A DNA stretch of 64,000 nucleotides from Buchnera aphidicola (Aphis nasturtii) (GTDB lineage: Bacteria; Pseudomonadota; Gammaproteobacteria; Enterobacterales; Enterobacteriaceae): positions 335,448-399,447 of the forward strand of contig NZ_CP034888.1 in NCBI RefSeq assembly GCF_005083345.1, read 5' to 3'. The position numbers and the translations under genes were made by a program. Shown here piece by piece: positions 1-10,050 of the stretch. Numbering within the stretch: position 1 is the first letter of the stretch; each line of letters opens with the position of its first letter. Under the pieces are notes generated by a model. The model did not search any database and was not told the origin of the DNA. It saw only the letters and a list, made by a program, of their open reading frames with translations.

Positions 1-35
1 ATAATTTTATAATAAAATTATATAGGTATTTAAAA

Positions 36-823
36 ATGAATATATGTATTAGAAAAAACATATTTCAACAATGCATTTTTGAATTTTTAGGAACAGGTTT
101 AATAATGTTTTTTGGAGTAGGATGTTTAGCGGCGTCAAAATTAACAAATATTTATTTTAACAGATACGAAATCAGTCTTATTTGGGGTTGTGCAGTATCT
201 TTATCAATTTATTTAAGCATTTCAATATCTGGCGCTCATTTAAATCCAGCTATTACTATTTTGTTTTGGTTATTCTATAAATTTAATAAAAATAAAGTAT
301 TTCCATATATTATTTCTCAAATTTCTGGTGCTTTTTTTTTTACAATGTTAATATATTACATGTATTACAACATCTTAATATCATTTGAAAACAAATATCA
401 TATTGTTCGAGGAACTAAAGAAAGTCTTCAATTAGCTTCGATTTTTTGTGTTTATCCTCGAAAAAATTATATTGTTATACATGAATTTATAATAAATATA
501 ATTATTTCGATAATTTTTGTTATTTTACTTATGAGGATTAACGATAAAAAAAAAATATTTTTATTAAATCAGAATTTAATCCGTGTTTGATAGGAATATT
601 AGTTACAATTATTAATATTTTTTTAGGGTCTAAAAATAATATTATTTTAAATCCAGCGCATGATATAGGTCCTAGAATATTTTTAAGTTTAATCGGATGG
701 GGTAAAATAGCTTTTACTGGTGAAAGTAATAGTTATTTTCCATATTTTTTAATACCAATAATTACACCAATATTAGGTATAAATTTAGGTGGATGGATAT
801 ATAAAAAATTTATGAGTAATTAA
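36..823 (+). pseudogene. glpF: Glycerol facilitator GlpF, interrupted by a one-base deficit in a poly(A) tract
   Basis: This is an inner-membrane aquaglyceroporin of the MIP family for glycerol diffusion. The first frame (36-590) encodes the N-terminal half with FLGTG, FFGVGC and the first NPA box (SGAHLNPA). The second frame (from about 548 to 823) carries LNPAHDIGP and GWGKIAFTG. The frames separate at a run of ten A's at 546-555. One more A gives GAT AAA AAA AAA AAT and a continuous 262-residue protein, close to the E. coli length of 281. No other lesion is visible. The second NPA box reads NPAH instead of the usual NPAR. The 3' end overlaps the convergent tpiA by 14 bases. It may be a true pseudogene, or it may be expressed at a reduced level by slippage on the A-run; the sequence cannot decide. 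Confidence 0.9.
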
Positions 824-1595
824 TTTGTTCACATGAAATTTCATGTGATATTTTAATAATTTTTAAAAATTCTTCATAGATTAAAGAAGCGCTACCAATT
901 AAAAGACCATCAATATTAGGTTGTTTAAGAAAACTTTTAGCATTTTTAGAATTCACAGAACCACCATATTGAACAATTATTTTTTCTAGATTATTTGCAC
1001 TTTGTTTATTAACATAATCTTTGATAAATTTATGTATTGATTCTACGTATATAGGATCTGCTGATAAACCTGTTCCGATAGCCCAAATAGGTTCATATGC
1101 AATTATTGTATTTAAAAATGCTTTTTTACCTAAATATTCGAAGATAGAATTTAACTGATTTTTTATAATTTCTTTAGTTTGATTTTGTCTTTTTTCGCTT
1201 TCACTTTCTCCAATACATAAAATAGGGATTAAATTTAAGCTTTTAATTAAACCAAACTTTTTTGCAATTAATTTATTGCTCTCATGATGGAATAAACGTC
1301 TTTCAGAATGCCCAACAATTACATATTGAACGCCAACATCTTGAAGCATTAATATAGATGTTTCTCCTGTAAAAGCTCCTTTTTTATTTATGCCTACATC
1401 TTGGGATCCAAGGAAAATATTTATATTTTTTATATTTTGATAAACTCTTTCAAGATATATCGTTGGAGGCGTAATTATAACAGTATTATATTTTAAATAA
1501 AGTGATATATTTAATTTTAAATTTTTTAAAAAAATAGTAATATTTTTAATATCACCATTTAATTTCCAATTTGCTACAATAAATTTTTTTTGCAT
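810..1595 (-). CDS. tpiA: Triosephosphate isomerase
   Basis: It interconverts dihydroxyacetone phosphate and glyceraldehyde 3-phosphate in cytoplasmic glycolysis. The 261-residue TIM barrel has the complete active site: Lys11 in NWKLNG, His96 in VGHSERR, the catalytic glutamate near residue 168 in AYEPIWAIGTG, and the phosphate-binding YGGSV loop. Length is close to the E. coli 255. The start is the ATG giving MQKKFIVANWK, which aligns with the family N-terminus. It is convergent with glpF, and the last 14 bases overlap. Confidence 0.97.
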   Translation of the reverse strand: MQKKFIVANWKLNGDIKNITIFLKNLKLNISLYLKYNTVIITPPTIYLERVYQNIKNINIFLGSQDVGINKKGAFTGETSILMLQDVGVQYVIVGHSERRLFHHESNKLIAKKFGLIKSLNLIPILCIGESESEKRQNQTKEIIKNQLNSIFEYLGKKAFLNTIIAYEPIWAIGTGLSADPIYVESIHKFIKDYVNKQSANNLEKIIVQYGGSVNSKNAKSFLKQPNIDGLLIGSASLIYEEFLKIIKISHEISCEQINYS

Positions 1596-1649
1596 GTTAG
1601 TATTCTTTAATAATATTTAAGTAATTTTTATATAAAATATAGTAAATTA

Positions 1650-1692
1650 TAGAAACTAAGTTTTTTATAAAAATCTATTTACTTAGTTTCTA
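1650..1692 (-). terminator. Hairpin downstream of ihfB
   Basis: A 12-bp inverted repeat, TAGAAACTAAGT (1650-1661) and ACTTAGTTTCTA (1681-1692), with a 19-base loop lies between the ihfB stop and the tpiA start. It probably ends the serC-to-ihfB transcript. The downstream side is AT-rich without a clean U-run, so its strength is uncertain. Confidence 0.5.
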
Positions 1693-1712
1693 AAATAGGA
1701 TGTTAAAATATG

Positions 1713-1996
1713 TTATTTATATATATTAGCTCGATCTCGTAATTGTTTACCTGGTTTAAAGTAAGGTACGTATTTTTCACTTAATTTAACTATTTCTCCA
1801 GTTTTAGGATTTCGACCTATACGAGAATTTTTGTAATGTAAAGAAAAGCTTCCAAATCCTCGAATTTCAATTCGTTTTCCATTAGCTAATGCAAGAGACA
1901 TATGTGCCAAAAGTTCTTTTATAGCAAGCTCTATTGTTTTTTTTTCAATATGAATTTTTTTTTAGCAATTATTTTGAGTAATTCTGACTTTATCAT
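1713..1996 (-). pseudogene. ihfB: Integration host factor beta subunit, one-base deficit in a poly(A) tract
   Basis: IHF-beta is a DNA-bending nucleoid protein of the HU/IHF family. The C-terminal 65 residues are open (1713-1910) and contain the DNA-binding arm, with [21 protein letters not shown] and [15 protein letters not shown]. Reading upstream, an ATG at 1996 begins [13 protein letters not shown], matching the family N-terminus, but in a different frame. The frames meet at a run of nine A's (coding strand, 1955-1963). Adding one A gives exactly 94 residues, the E. coli length, with no other defect. A second A9 run (1937-1945) lies 9 bases further on, and slippage there would also restore the frame. 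It follows rpsA, as in E. coli. It is either a pseudogene or a slippage-rescued gene. Confidence 0.9.
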
Positions 1997-2076
1997 ACAT
2001 CCTCTATTTTAAAAATGCATTTACTTTGGATTGTTTTAATTGTACATATAAAAAATATATTTTTATTTTTAAGTAA

Positions 2077-3750
2077 TTATTCAGTATTTTGAGCTGCTTT
2101 AAAAGCTTCTGTCATTACATTAGAGAATCTTTCGTCTTTTTGTTTATGATTCAATTTATTTTTTATATCTTTTTTATCATTGTTATCTACAATATGAATA
2201 TTTAAACTAATACTTCTGTTTTTGCGATCAAAATTAGATATCTTTACTGAAATATTATCATTAATTTTAAATATTTTTATAAAGTCTTCATATTGGATAG
2301 AAGAATCAGAAAATTTGACAGTTCCATCTACACCTTCTGATAATTGTACAATAACTTGTTTATTATCAAAAGATTTAATTTTACCATGAATGATGCTGCC
2401 TTTTTTATAGTTTGTAATATATGTATTAAAAGGATCTTCTTCTAATTGTTTTATACCCAATGAGATACGTTCTCTTTCTGCATCTACTTGTAATACTACT
2501 GCTGAAATTTCATCACCTTTTTTATAATTTTGAACTGCTTCTTCTCCAGAAAATTTCCAAGAAATATCAGATAAATGCACTAATCCATCAATACCTCCTT
2601 TTAAACCGATAAAAATACCAAAATCTGTAATAGATTTAATTTTACCAGCTACATGTACTCCTTTTTTATGGTTTTCAGAAAACTCTTGCCACGGATTAAT
2701 TTTACATTGTTTTAATCCAAGTGAAATACGACGACGATCTTCATCAATATCCAAAACGATAACATCTACTACATCATTCACAGCAACTACTTTTGAAGGA
2801 TGAATATTTTTATTAGTCCAGTCCATTTCTGATACATGAACTAATCCTTCTACACCTTCTTCAATTTCAACAAAACAACCATAATCTGTAAGATTAGTAA
2901 CACGACCACTTAATTTAATTCCTTCAGGATAACGTTTTGAAATAGCTACCCATGGATCTTCTCCTAATTGTTTTAATCCAAGAGATACACGTGTTTTTTC
3001 TTTATCAAATTTTAGAATTTTAACATTAATTTCATCACCAACATTTACTATTTCACTGGGATGTTTAACTCTTTTCCACGCCATATCTGTAATATGTAAT
3101 AATCCGTCTACACCTCCTAAATCTACAAATGCTCCATAATCTGTAAGATTTTTTACAATTCCCTTAATCTTCATGCCTTCTTGTAAGTTTGCAAGTAATT
3201 GATTTCTTTCGGCACTGTTTTCCGATTCAATAACAGCTCTACGTGAAACAACTACGTTATTTCTTTTTTGATCTAATTTTATTACTTTAAATTCTAATTC
3301 TTTACCTTCAAGATGAATAGTTTCTCTAATAGGTCTAATATCAACTAAAGAACCAGGTAAAAATGCACGTATATCGTTTAATTCAACAGTAAATCCGCCT
3401 TTAACTTTCCCGTTAATTACCCCAGTTACTGTTTTTGATGTTTCATGTGCTTGTTCTAAAACTAACCATGCTTCATGTCTTTTTGCTTTTTCACGAGATA
3501 AAAGTGTTTCTCCGAATCCATCTTCGATAGCATCTAACGCAACATCAACATAATCTCCAACTTTTACATCAATTAAACCTTGAGGATTTTTAAACTGTTC
3601 TAATGGAATTGAAGATTCAGATTTAAGACCAGCATCAACTAAAATTATATCTTTTTCTATAGAAACAATAATCCCTCTAATAATAGAACCAGGGCGTGTT
3701 TTAATTTCTTTTAGTGATTCTTCAAATAATTGAGCGAAAGATTCATTCAT
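2077..3750 (-). CDS. rpsA: 30S ribosomal protein S1
   Basis: This ribosomal protein binds mRNA and helps initiation on structured or weak leaders. The 557 residues equal the E. coli length and contain six S1 (OB-fold) repeats of about 70 residues. Repeats 3 to 5 are the most alike, each with the GxVxxxTDYGxFV...GLVHxS pattern (for example [14 protein letters not shown] and VSEMDWTNK). The first two domains, which dock on S2 and the ribosome, are intact. The start is the ATG giving [13 protein letters not shown]. It lies between cmk and ihfB as in E. coli. A small hairpin in its leader (3782-3806) might be a remnant of the autoregulatory leader. Confidence 0.98.
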   Translation of the reverse strand: MNESFAQLFEESLKEIKTRPGSIIRGIIVSIEKDIILVDAGLKSESSIPLEQFKNPQGLIDVKVGDYVDVALDAIEDGFGETLLSREKAKRHEAWLVLEQAHETSKTVTGVINGKVKGGFTVELNDIRAFLPGSLVDIRPIRETIHLEGKELEFKVIKLDQKRNNVVVSRRAVIESENSAERNQLLANLQEGMKIKGIVKNLTDYGAFVDLGGVDGLLHITDMAWKRVKHPSEIVNVGDEINVKILKFDKEKTRVSLGLKQLGEDPWVAISKRYPEGIKLSGRVTNLTDYGCFVEIEEGVEGLVHVSEMDWTNKNIHPSKVVAVNDVVDVIVLDIDEDRRRISLGLKQCKINPWQEFSENHKKGVHVAGKIKSITDFGIFIGLKGGIDGLVHLSDISWKFSGEEAVQNYKKGDEISAVVLQVDAERERISLGIKQLEEDPFNTYITNYKKGSIIHGKIKSFDNKQVIVQLSEGVDGTVKFSDSSIQYEDFIKIFKINDNISVKISNFDRKNRSISLNIHIVDNNDKKDIKNKLNHKQKDERFSNVMTEAFKAAQNTE

Positions 3751-3781
3751 ATTAATAATATTAACAAATTTTTATTAATGT

Positions 3782-3806
3782 TCATTTTAACTTCATGCCA
3801 AAATGA
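3782..3806 (-). promoter_or_regulatory. Possible hairpin in the rpsA leader
   Basis: TCATTTT (3782-3788) and AAAATGA (3800-3806) can pair in the transcript about 30 bases upstream of the rpsA start. The E. coli rpsA leader is known to fold into hairpins bound by S1 itself. Only position supports a similar role here. Confidence 0.2.
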
Positions 3807-3854
3807 GCTTGTTTTATATATCTTATAACAATCCTTATTATAGGAGTTTATTTT

Positions 3855-4520
3855 TTAGATTTTAATTTTTATATCATGTAATAATTGTTTTTTAATTTCT
3901 GTCATAGAGTATTCAATTACTTCAGAAAGTGTCATATTAGTAGAATCTAATATTATAGCATCTTTCGATGGGTATAAAGGAGAAATTAATCGATTTTGAT
4001 CACGTTCATCACGAATTTTTAGTTCTTTAAATAATTCTTTATAATTAGTAGATAATCCTATTGTTTTAAATTGTTTAATTCTTCTATAAACGCGCGTTTT
4101 TAAGTTAGCTTTTAAAAAAAATTTAATAATAGCATCGGGAAATACTATTGTACCCATATCTCTTCCCTCTGCTATCAAACCAGGTAATTTACGAAAATAT
4201 CTTTGCTTATAAAGTAAAATTTTTCGAATTTCAGAAAAAGTAGCTAACTTAGAAGCTGTTTCTCCAACTATTTGCAACTGAAGTATTTGAGAAGCATTAT
4301 GTTTTTTTAATAAAGAAAAATCTAAATTTTTTAAAAAAAAAATTATATTTTTTTCAATAATAGGAACATTCTTGTGTAATATGAACACTGCTAATAGTCT
4401 ATATATCATACCGGATTCTAGAACATGCCAGTTTAATTTATTTGCTATTATATTACACAAAGTACTTTTTCCAGCGCCACTTGGCCCATCAATTGTAATT
4501 ACAGGAATTTTATTATTCAT
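3855..4520 (-). CDS. cmk: Cytidylate kinase
   Basis: It phosphorylates CMP and dCMP to the diphosphates with ATP in the cytoplasm. The P-loop GPSGAGKST lies near residues 11-19, followed by ESGMIYR (nucleotide-monophosphate site), AEGRDMGT and the RDERDQNR lid region. The length is 221 residues, against 227 in E. coli. The ATG at 4520 gives MNNKIPVITIDG, which aligns residue for residue with the family start. An in-frame ATG at 4544 would add eight residues. Neither has a clear ribosome-binding site. It sits upstream of rpsA in the conserved serC-aroA-cmk-rpsA order. Confidence 0.95.
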   Translation of the reverse strand: MNNKIPVITIDGPSGAGKSTLCNIIANKLNWHVLESGMIYRLLAVFILHKNVPIIEKNIIFFLKNLDFSLLKKHNASQILQLQIVGETASKLATFSEIRKILLYKQRYFRKLPGLIAEGRDMGTIVFPDAIIKFFLKANLKTRVYRRIKQFKTIGLSTNYKELFKELKIRDERDQNRLISPLYPSKDAIILDSTNMTLSEVIEYSMTEIKKQLLHDIKIKI

Positions 4521-4589
4521 ATTTTTATATATAAAACATTTCAATAAAAAACATTACTTCTAAGCGTTTTATTTTAAAACTTTATTATA

Positions 4590-5873
4590 TTAGCTTTTAC
4601 AAATAGTTGAAAAATCTTGAAAATATTTTGGATACGTTTTTATAACACAACTAGGATTAATTATTTTAACACCTACCTTAGACAAACATAACAACGAAAA
4701 ACACATTGCCATACGATGATCATTATATGTATTAATTTCAGCTAATTTAAAACAATTTGGAGGAGTAATAGATAAAAAATCTCTTCCTTCTTTAACAATT
4801 GCACCAACTTTTTTCAATTCATTTGTCATGGCAGATAATCGATCTGTTTCTTTGACTCTCCAATTATATATATTTCTAATAATAGTAGTGCCTTTAGAAA
4901 ATAAAGCTACTATGGCAATAGTCATAGCTGCATCAGGAATGTGGTTCATATCTAAATCTATTGCGTTTAATTTATTTCGAGTAGATATAATAAAAGAATC
5001 ACTCCAAGTAATAATTGCTCCCATTTTTTCAAGAACATCAGCAAATTTTATATCACCTTGAATGCTTTGTTTTCCAATTCCAAGAATTTTAACCGATCCC
5101 CCTTTGATTGCAGAAGCTGCCAGAAAATATGAAGCTGAAGAAGCATCTCCTTCAATTGTATAATTTCCTGGTGTTTTATATCGTTGATTACCTGTAATAT
5201 AAAAAGCGGAATAAGAATCATGCTGAATATGTATACCAAATAATTTTATTAAGTTTATTGTAATATCTATATATGGTTTGGAAACTAAATTTCCTTTTAT
5301 AAATATAGTTGTATTTTTTAATGCTAACGGAGCTATAATTAATAATGATGTTAAAAATTGACTAGAAATACTTCCATCTAAAGTAATCGTGCCGCCTTTA
5401 AAACCGCCTTTTGTAGAGATTGGAGGATATCCTAAATTATTTTGGTATTCAATAACAGCACCACCTTGCTGTAAAGCATTAACAAGGTGTTTAATAGGTC
5501 TTTCATTCATTCTATTATTTCCAGTTAATAAAACATTATTTTTATACAAAGAAAAAACAGAAAGAAGTGGTCTAATAGCTGTACCTGCATTTCCTAAAAA
5601 TAACGAAATAGGATGCGATACTTTAAATTGTTTGTTATTGCCTTCGATATGACAAGTTGTGTTATTGTCTGATAAGGAATAACAAATTCCAATTTTTTTT
5701 AGAGCATCTAACATGTATTGAGTATCTTCACTATCTAGTAAATTATGAAGAGTAGTAACACCACTAGATAACGCTGCTAATAATAGCGCTCTATTTGAAA
5801 TACTTTTTGATCCAGGAATATAAACAACACCATTTATATAAGACACTGGATTTAATTTTAAAATTTTTTGCAT
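4590..5873 (-). CDS. aroA: 3-phosphoshikimate 1-carboxyvinyltransferase (EPSP synthase)
   Basis: It transfers enolpyruvate from PEP to shikimate 3-phosphate, the sixth step of the shikimate pathway to chorismate and aromatic amino acids. The 427 residues equal the E. coli length. Visible motifs are [15 protein letters not shown] near residue 21, [13 protein letters not shown] near 90 (PEP site), [24 protein letters not shown] and [13 protein letters not shown] near the end. It is the middle gene of serC-aroA, reflecting retained aromatic amino-acid supply to the host. Confidence 0.98.
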   Translation of the reverse strand: MQKILKLNPVSYINGVVYIPGSKSISNRALLLAALSSGVTTLHNLLDSEDTQYMLDALKKIGICYSLSDNNTTCHIEGNNKQFKVSHPISLFLGNAGTAIRPLLSVFSLYKNNVLLTGNNRMNERPIKHLVNALQQGGAVIEYQNNLGYPPISTKGGFKGGTITLDGSISSQFLTSLLIIAPLALKNTTIFIKGNLVSKPYIDITINLIKLFGIHIQHDSYSAFYITGNQRYKTPGNYTIEGDASSASYFLAASAIKGGSVKILGIGKQSIQGDIKFADVLEKMGAIITWSDSFIISTRNKLNAIDLDMNHIPDAAMTIAIVALFSKGTTIIRNIYNWRVKETDRLSAMTNELKKVGAIVKEGRDFLSITPPNCFKLAEINTYNDHRMAMCFSLLCLSKVGVKIINPSCVIKTYPKYFQDFSTICKS

Positions 5874-5913
5874 AATACATCAACACTCTTTATTTTAGAA
5901 ATAAATAATATTC

Positions 5914-6999
5914 TTATCCGTATTTCTGTTCAAAAAACAACATAAATTTTACTAATTTTTTTACACCCTCAAGAGGCATAGCATTGTAAATTGAAGCACG
6001 TATTCCACCAACTACCAAATGTCCCTTTAAAGCATATAAGCCATTTTTTTTTGATTCTTCTAAAAATATTTTATCTAATTCTGGATTAAATAAATGAAAA
6101 ACAACATTCATCTGAGATCTATTTTTTTTATTTATATTGTTAATATAAAAATCACTATTATCTATAACTTGGTATAATAAATCTGATTTTTCTTTATTTA
6201 ATTGTGCAATTTTTTTTATCCCACCTTGTTTTTTAAGCCATTTAAAAACCAACCCTGATAAATACCAAGCAAAAGTAGGTGGTGTATTAAACATGGAATT
6301 ATATTTATAAATGATGTTATAATTAAAAACAGATGGGCATAGTTTAGAAGCATATCCTATTAAATCTTTTCTAATAATAATAATTGTAATTCCTGAAGGG
6401 CCAATATTTTTTTGAGCACTAGCATAAATAAGTCCATATTGTTCAATATCAATTGGTCGAGACAAAATAAATGATGAAAAATCTCCGATCACTATTTTTT
6501 TATGAAAGCTAGGTTCTTCATATAACGACAATCCATCTATCGTTTCGTTAGGACAATAATGAATATACGCAGAAATATCACTAATATTCCATTGCGAAGG
6601 TTTTAAAAGATAAGTTTGATTATTTTTTATTTTTCTAATTAATATACTCTTAGAAGTACAATATTTTTTTGATTCTAAAAATGCAGAATTAGACCAATAA
6701 CCACTGTTAATATAATCAGCTCCTGAAAAATTTCTTATTAAATTCATAGGAATAGCTGAAAATTGACCTCTAGCTCCACCTTGACATAATAATATTGTAT
6801 AATTATCAGATATATTTAATAAATCTCTTAAATCTTTTTCTGCTTCTTTAATAACTTCATAAAACTCTTGAGTACGATGACTAATTTCCATAATGGAACA
6901 TCCTAAATTATTCCAATTTTTTAATTCTTTTTGAGCTTTACAAAGAACATCTTGAGGAATCATGGCTGGTCCGGCACTAAAATTGTAAATTACATTCAT
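5914..6999 (-). CDS. serC: Phosphoserine aminotransferase
   Basis: A PLP enzyme converting 3-phosphohydroxypyruvate to phosphoserine; it also acts in the E. coli pyridoxine route. The 361 residues match the E. coli 362. NFSAGPAM at the start, CQGGARGQFSAIPMN (cofactor phosphate site) and ASAQKNIGPSG (Schiff-base lysine) are intact. The ATG at 6999 is chosen over the one at 7020 because it aligns with the family N-terminus and has GGTGA seven bases upstream. It is followed by aroA 40 bases later, probably as one operon. Confidence 0.97.
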   Translation of the reverse strand: MNVIYNFSAGPAMIPQDVLCKAQKELKNWNNLGCSIMEISHRTQEFYEVIKEAEKDLRDLLNISDNYTILLCQGGARGQFSAIPMNLIRNFSGADYINSGYWSNSAFLESKKYCTSKSILIRKIKNNQTYLLKPSQWNISDISAYIHYCPNETIDGLSLYEEPSFHKKIVIGDFSSFILSRPIDIEQYGLIYASAQKNIGPSGITIIIIRKDLIGYASKLCPSVFNYNIIYKYNSMFNTPPTFAWYLSGLVFKWLKKQGGIKKIAQLNKEKSDLLYQVIDNSDFYINNINKKNRSQMNVVFHLFNPELDKIFLEESKKNGLYALKGHLVVGGIRASIYNAMPLEGVKKLVKFMLFFEQKYG

Positions 7000-7029
7000 T
7001 GTTTCACCAATAATTATCATTAAATATAA

Positions 7030-8313
7030 TTAATTTATAAATTTCATGTTTTTCATATATTTAGTTCGTAATATTTTTGGAATTTTTACTCGACCATCTT
7101 CTTGTTGGTAATTTTCTAATATTGCTGCTAATGTTCTTCCTATAGCTAAACCAGACCCATTTAATGTATGAACAAAATTATTATTTTTTTCTAGCTTGTT
7201 TCGATATCTCGTTTGCATCCGACGCGCTTGAAAATCACCCATATTAGAACAAGAAGAAATTTCTATATATCTATTTTCCGAAGGAAACCATACTTCTAAA
7301 TCATATGTTTTAGTTGCAGCAAAACTCATTTCTCCACCGCATAATAAAACTTTTCTATATGGTAATTCTAAAAGTTGTAAAATTTTCTCTGCATGATTAG
7401 TTAAAATTTCTAATGTTTGCATAGATAATTCTGGTTTAACAATTTGTACAAGTTCTACTTTATCAAATTGATGTAAGCGAATTAAACCTTTGCTATTACG
7501 CCCATAAGAAGAAGATTCTGATCTAAAACAAGGTGTACAAGCAGTTAACATAATAGGTAAATTTTTTTCATCTAATATTTCATTTCTAAATAAATTAGTT
7601 AAAGGAACTTCTGCGGTAGGTATTAATACGTACTTTTTTTTATCTATACTACTAATATGAAATAAATCATCACTAAATTTAGGTAATTGTCCTGTACCAT
7701 ATAAAGCATTATGATTTACTAAACAAGGAACATATGTTTCTATATAGCCATGTTGAGTAGTATGAAAATCTAGCATAAATTGACTTAATGCTCTGTATAA
7801 AAGTGCAATATTTCCCTGCATAACAACAAATCTTGAGCCTGATATTTTAACTGAAGATTTCCAATCTATTTGATTAATTTTTTCTCCTATTTTTACATGA
7901 TCTTGAACAATAAAATTATACTGTTTTTTCTCACCCCAATATTTGATTGCTTTATTATGATCTGATTTAGTTCCTTCCGGAACATCTTCAGATGGTATGT
8001 TAGGTATAGAAATAGAAAAATTATAAATTTTTTCTTTTAAAATACTCAATTTATCTTTTAATATATTTAAATTTTTAATAGATGTAGAAATCTTATTTTT
8101 TAAAGTTTCATTGCTTTCTTTTAAAATTTTTGATTTTTTGAACAAATCTGATAATAATTTATGTTGATATTGTAAATTCTCAGTTTGAACTTGTAATATT
8201 TTTCTTTCCTTTTCCATTTTAGATACTAGTGAAATATCTAGTTGAAAACCTTTTTTTAATAATTTTTTTGCAACTACAGATAATTCTTTGCGTAATAAAT
8301 AAGGATTTAACAT
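7030..8313 (-). CDS. serS: Seryl-tRNA synthetase
   Basis: A class II synthetase that charges tRNA-Ser. The 427 residues comprise an N-terminal long coiled-coil arm (about residues 25-105, rich in Lys, Leu and Glu) that recognises the long variable arm of tRNA-Ser, then the catalytic domain. Motif 2 (CFRSESSSYGRNSKGLIRLH) and motif 3 (NGSGLAIGRTLAAILEN) are present. It lies just upstream of serC. A tRNA-Ser gene in this window is damaged (see 25780-25844), which makes the substrate supply of interest. Confidence 0.97.
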   Translation of the reverse strand: MLNPYLLRKELSVVAKKLLKKGFQLDISLVSKMEKERKILQVQTENLQYQHKLLSDLFKKSKILKESNETLKNKISTSIKNLNILKDKLSILKEKIYNFSISIPNIPSEDVPEGTKSDHNKAIKYWGEKKQYNFIVQDHVKIGEKINQIDWKSSVKISGSRFVVMQGNIALLYRALSQFMLDFHTTQHGYIETYVPCLVNHNALYGTGQLPKFSDDLFHISSIDKKKYVLIPTAEVPLTNLFRNEILDEKNLPIMLTACTPCFRSESSSYGRNSKGLIRLHQFDKVELVQIVKPELSMQTLEILTNHAEKILQLLELPYRKVLLCGGEMSFAATKTYDLEVWFPSENRYIEISSCSNMGDFQARRMQTRYRNKLEKNNNFVHTLNGSGLAIGRTLAAILENYQQEDGRVKIPKILRTKYMKNMKFIN

Positions 8314-8565
8314 GGTTTTATATCTTTTTTAAAATGATAAAATTTTTTTAACTTTTTAACTAATAGATTATATTTTATAATTAACGATTTAATTATATTA
8401 ATCAAATAAATATTTAAAATTTTTTTCTTTAAAATTTTTTATAAAAAATCATAATAATATTAAAATGAAATGATAAAATTTTTTATGAATTTTATATAAT
8501 AATCATAAAAATAATTATATTAATAAATTTAATATTTTTAATTTTTATTAAAAAACAGGAATAAT

Positions 8566-9531
8566 ATGCAAACTAAAAAACATACTAAAGTAATTATTTT
8601 AGGATCAGGTCCAGCTGGATATACTTCAGCTATATATGCAGCACGAGCAAATTTACATCCTATACTAATTACTGGAGATAATAAAGGCGGTCAATTAATG
8701 AACACCAATGAGATTGAAAATTGGCCTGGAGATAAAAATAAAATTACTGGCTCAGAATTAATGAATCGTATGTATGAACATGCAATGAAATATCAAACAG
8801 AAATTATATACGATAAAATTGTTTCAGTAACATTTGATAAAAAACCATTTTTTTTATTAGGTGAACAAAATAAATATACAGCTGATTCGGTAATTATTGC
8901 TACTGGTTCAAACCCTCGTTATTTAGGATTAAATTCAGAAGATAAATTTAAAGGAAGAGGCGTTTCTACTTGCGCTATATGTGATGGATTTTTTTATAAA
9001 GATAAAGAAATAGCAGTAGTAGGAGGAGGAAACACAGCTATAGAAGAAACACTATATTTATCAAATTTTGCAAAAACAATACATTTAATACATCGAAGAA
9101 ATAATTTTAAAGCAGAAAAAATACTAATAAATCGATTGCTAGAATTAGTAAAAAATAAAAAAGTTGTACTTTATTTAAATTATACTATAAAAGAAATATT
9201 AGGAAACAGTTTAGGTGTAACACATGTAATAATAAATAATATTAACCCGATAAAAGCTATTCAAAAAAAAATAATTGTATCTGGATTATTTGTTGCAATA
9301 GGACATATTCCAAATACAGATATTTTTATAAATCAATTAGAAATAGAAAATGGATATATTAAAATTAAAAGAGAAAAACATGGAAACTACACACAAACAA
9401 GCATTCCAGGTATTTTTGCAGCAGGTGATGTTGCGGATCATGTATATAAACAGGCTATCACATCTTCTGCTACTGGGTGTATGGCAGCAATAGATAGTGA
9501 ACGTTACTTAAATTCTTGTAATCAAATATGA
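8566..9531 (+). CDS. trxB: Thioredoxin reductase
   Basis: This FAD flavoprotein reduces thioredoxin with NADPH in the cytoplasm. The 321 residues equal E. coli. FAD-binding [16 protein letters not shown] starts near residue 13, the redox pair is Cys136/Cys139 in CAICDG, the NADPH-binding GGGNTAIEE follows, and the C-terminal FAD motif is [15 protein letters not shown] about eight bases upstream of the ATG supports the start. It is divergent from serS across a 252-base AT-rich spacer that must hold both promoters. Confidence 0.97.
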   Translation: MQTKKHTKVIILGSGPAGYTSAIYAARANLHPILITGDNKGGQLMNTNEIENWPGDKNKITGSELMNRMYEHAMKYQTEIIYDKIVSVTFDKKPFFLLGEQNKYTADSVIIATGSNPRYLGLNSEDKFKGRGVSTCAICDGFFYKDKEIAVVGGGNTAIEETLYLSNFAKTIHLIHRRNNFKAEKILINRLLELVKNKKVVLYLNYTIKEILGNSLGVTHVIINNINPIKAIQKKIIVSGLFVAIGHIPNTDIFINQLEIENGYIKIKREKHGNYTQTSIPGIFAAGDVADHVYKQAITSSATGCMAAIDSERYLNSCNQI

Positions 9532-9554
9532 GATCTTTTTATCTTTGGAAAAAC

Positions 9555-9577
9555 ATACTAGTCAAAATGACTAGTAT
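9555..9577 (+). terminator. Hairpin after trxB
   Basis: A perfect 10-bp inverted repeat, ATACTAGTCA and TGACTAGTAT with an AAA loop, lies 24 bases after the trxB stop. There is no strong T-run behind it, so it may be a weak terminator or a 3'-end stabiliser between trxB and infA. Confidence 0.55.
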
Positions 9578-9632
9578 CAGTTATAATTAAAATATAAAAT
9601 TTTTTTATAATTTGTCATTTTAGAGAAAAAAA

Positions 9633-9851
9633 ATGCCTAAAGAAGATAATATTGAAATGCAAGGAATAGTTATAGATACACTACCAAATACAATGTTTCG
9701 TGTAGAATTAGAAAATAAACATGTTATTACTGCTCATATATCAGGAAAAATGCGAAAAAATTATATTAGAATATTAACGGGTGATAAAGTCACTGTGGAA
9801 TTAACACCATATGATTTAACAAAAGGTAGAATTATTTTTAGAAGTCGTTAA
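9633..9851 (+). CDS. infA: Translation initiation factor IF-1
   Basis: It binds the 30S A site during initiation. The 72 residues form one S1/OB-fold domain and equal the E. coli length. [41 protein letters not shown] and [18 protein letters not shown] are almost unchanged. It stands alone between trxB and aspS; the genes found next to infA in E. coli (cyd genes, aat) are absent. Confidence 0.98.
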   Translation: MPKEDNIEMQGIVIDTLPNTMFRVELENKHVITAHISGKMRKNYIRILTGDKVTVELTPYDLTKGRIIFRSR

Positions 9852-10050
9852 TTATAAACTTTTAATAATCATTTAATAAATCTCACAAAACTAAGTTGTA
9901 AATACATACTATATATATGATAATAATTAATTAAAAATTTTTAATTACATTTTTCATCGTTTCTTCTAAAAACTAATTTCATAAAAAATCAAAAATAAAA
10001 ACTATATTTTAATAAAATATTATTAAAAAATAAATTTTGACAGAGAATTT

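Noticed and set aside
587..823. A separate 78-residue gene starting at TTG 587
   Set aside because: It is the frameshifted C-terminal half of GlpF, with the second NPA box.
4372..4563. Small open frame opposite cmk
   Set aside because: It is antisense to a clear cmk gene, with no homology and no start signal; the same holds for the frames opposite aroA, pykA, yoaE, minD, flgK and valS.
5048..5239. 63-codon frame inside aroA
   Set aside because: It is a same-strand out-of-frame reading of aroA coding sequence, whose true frame contains all EPSP synthase motifs.
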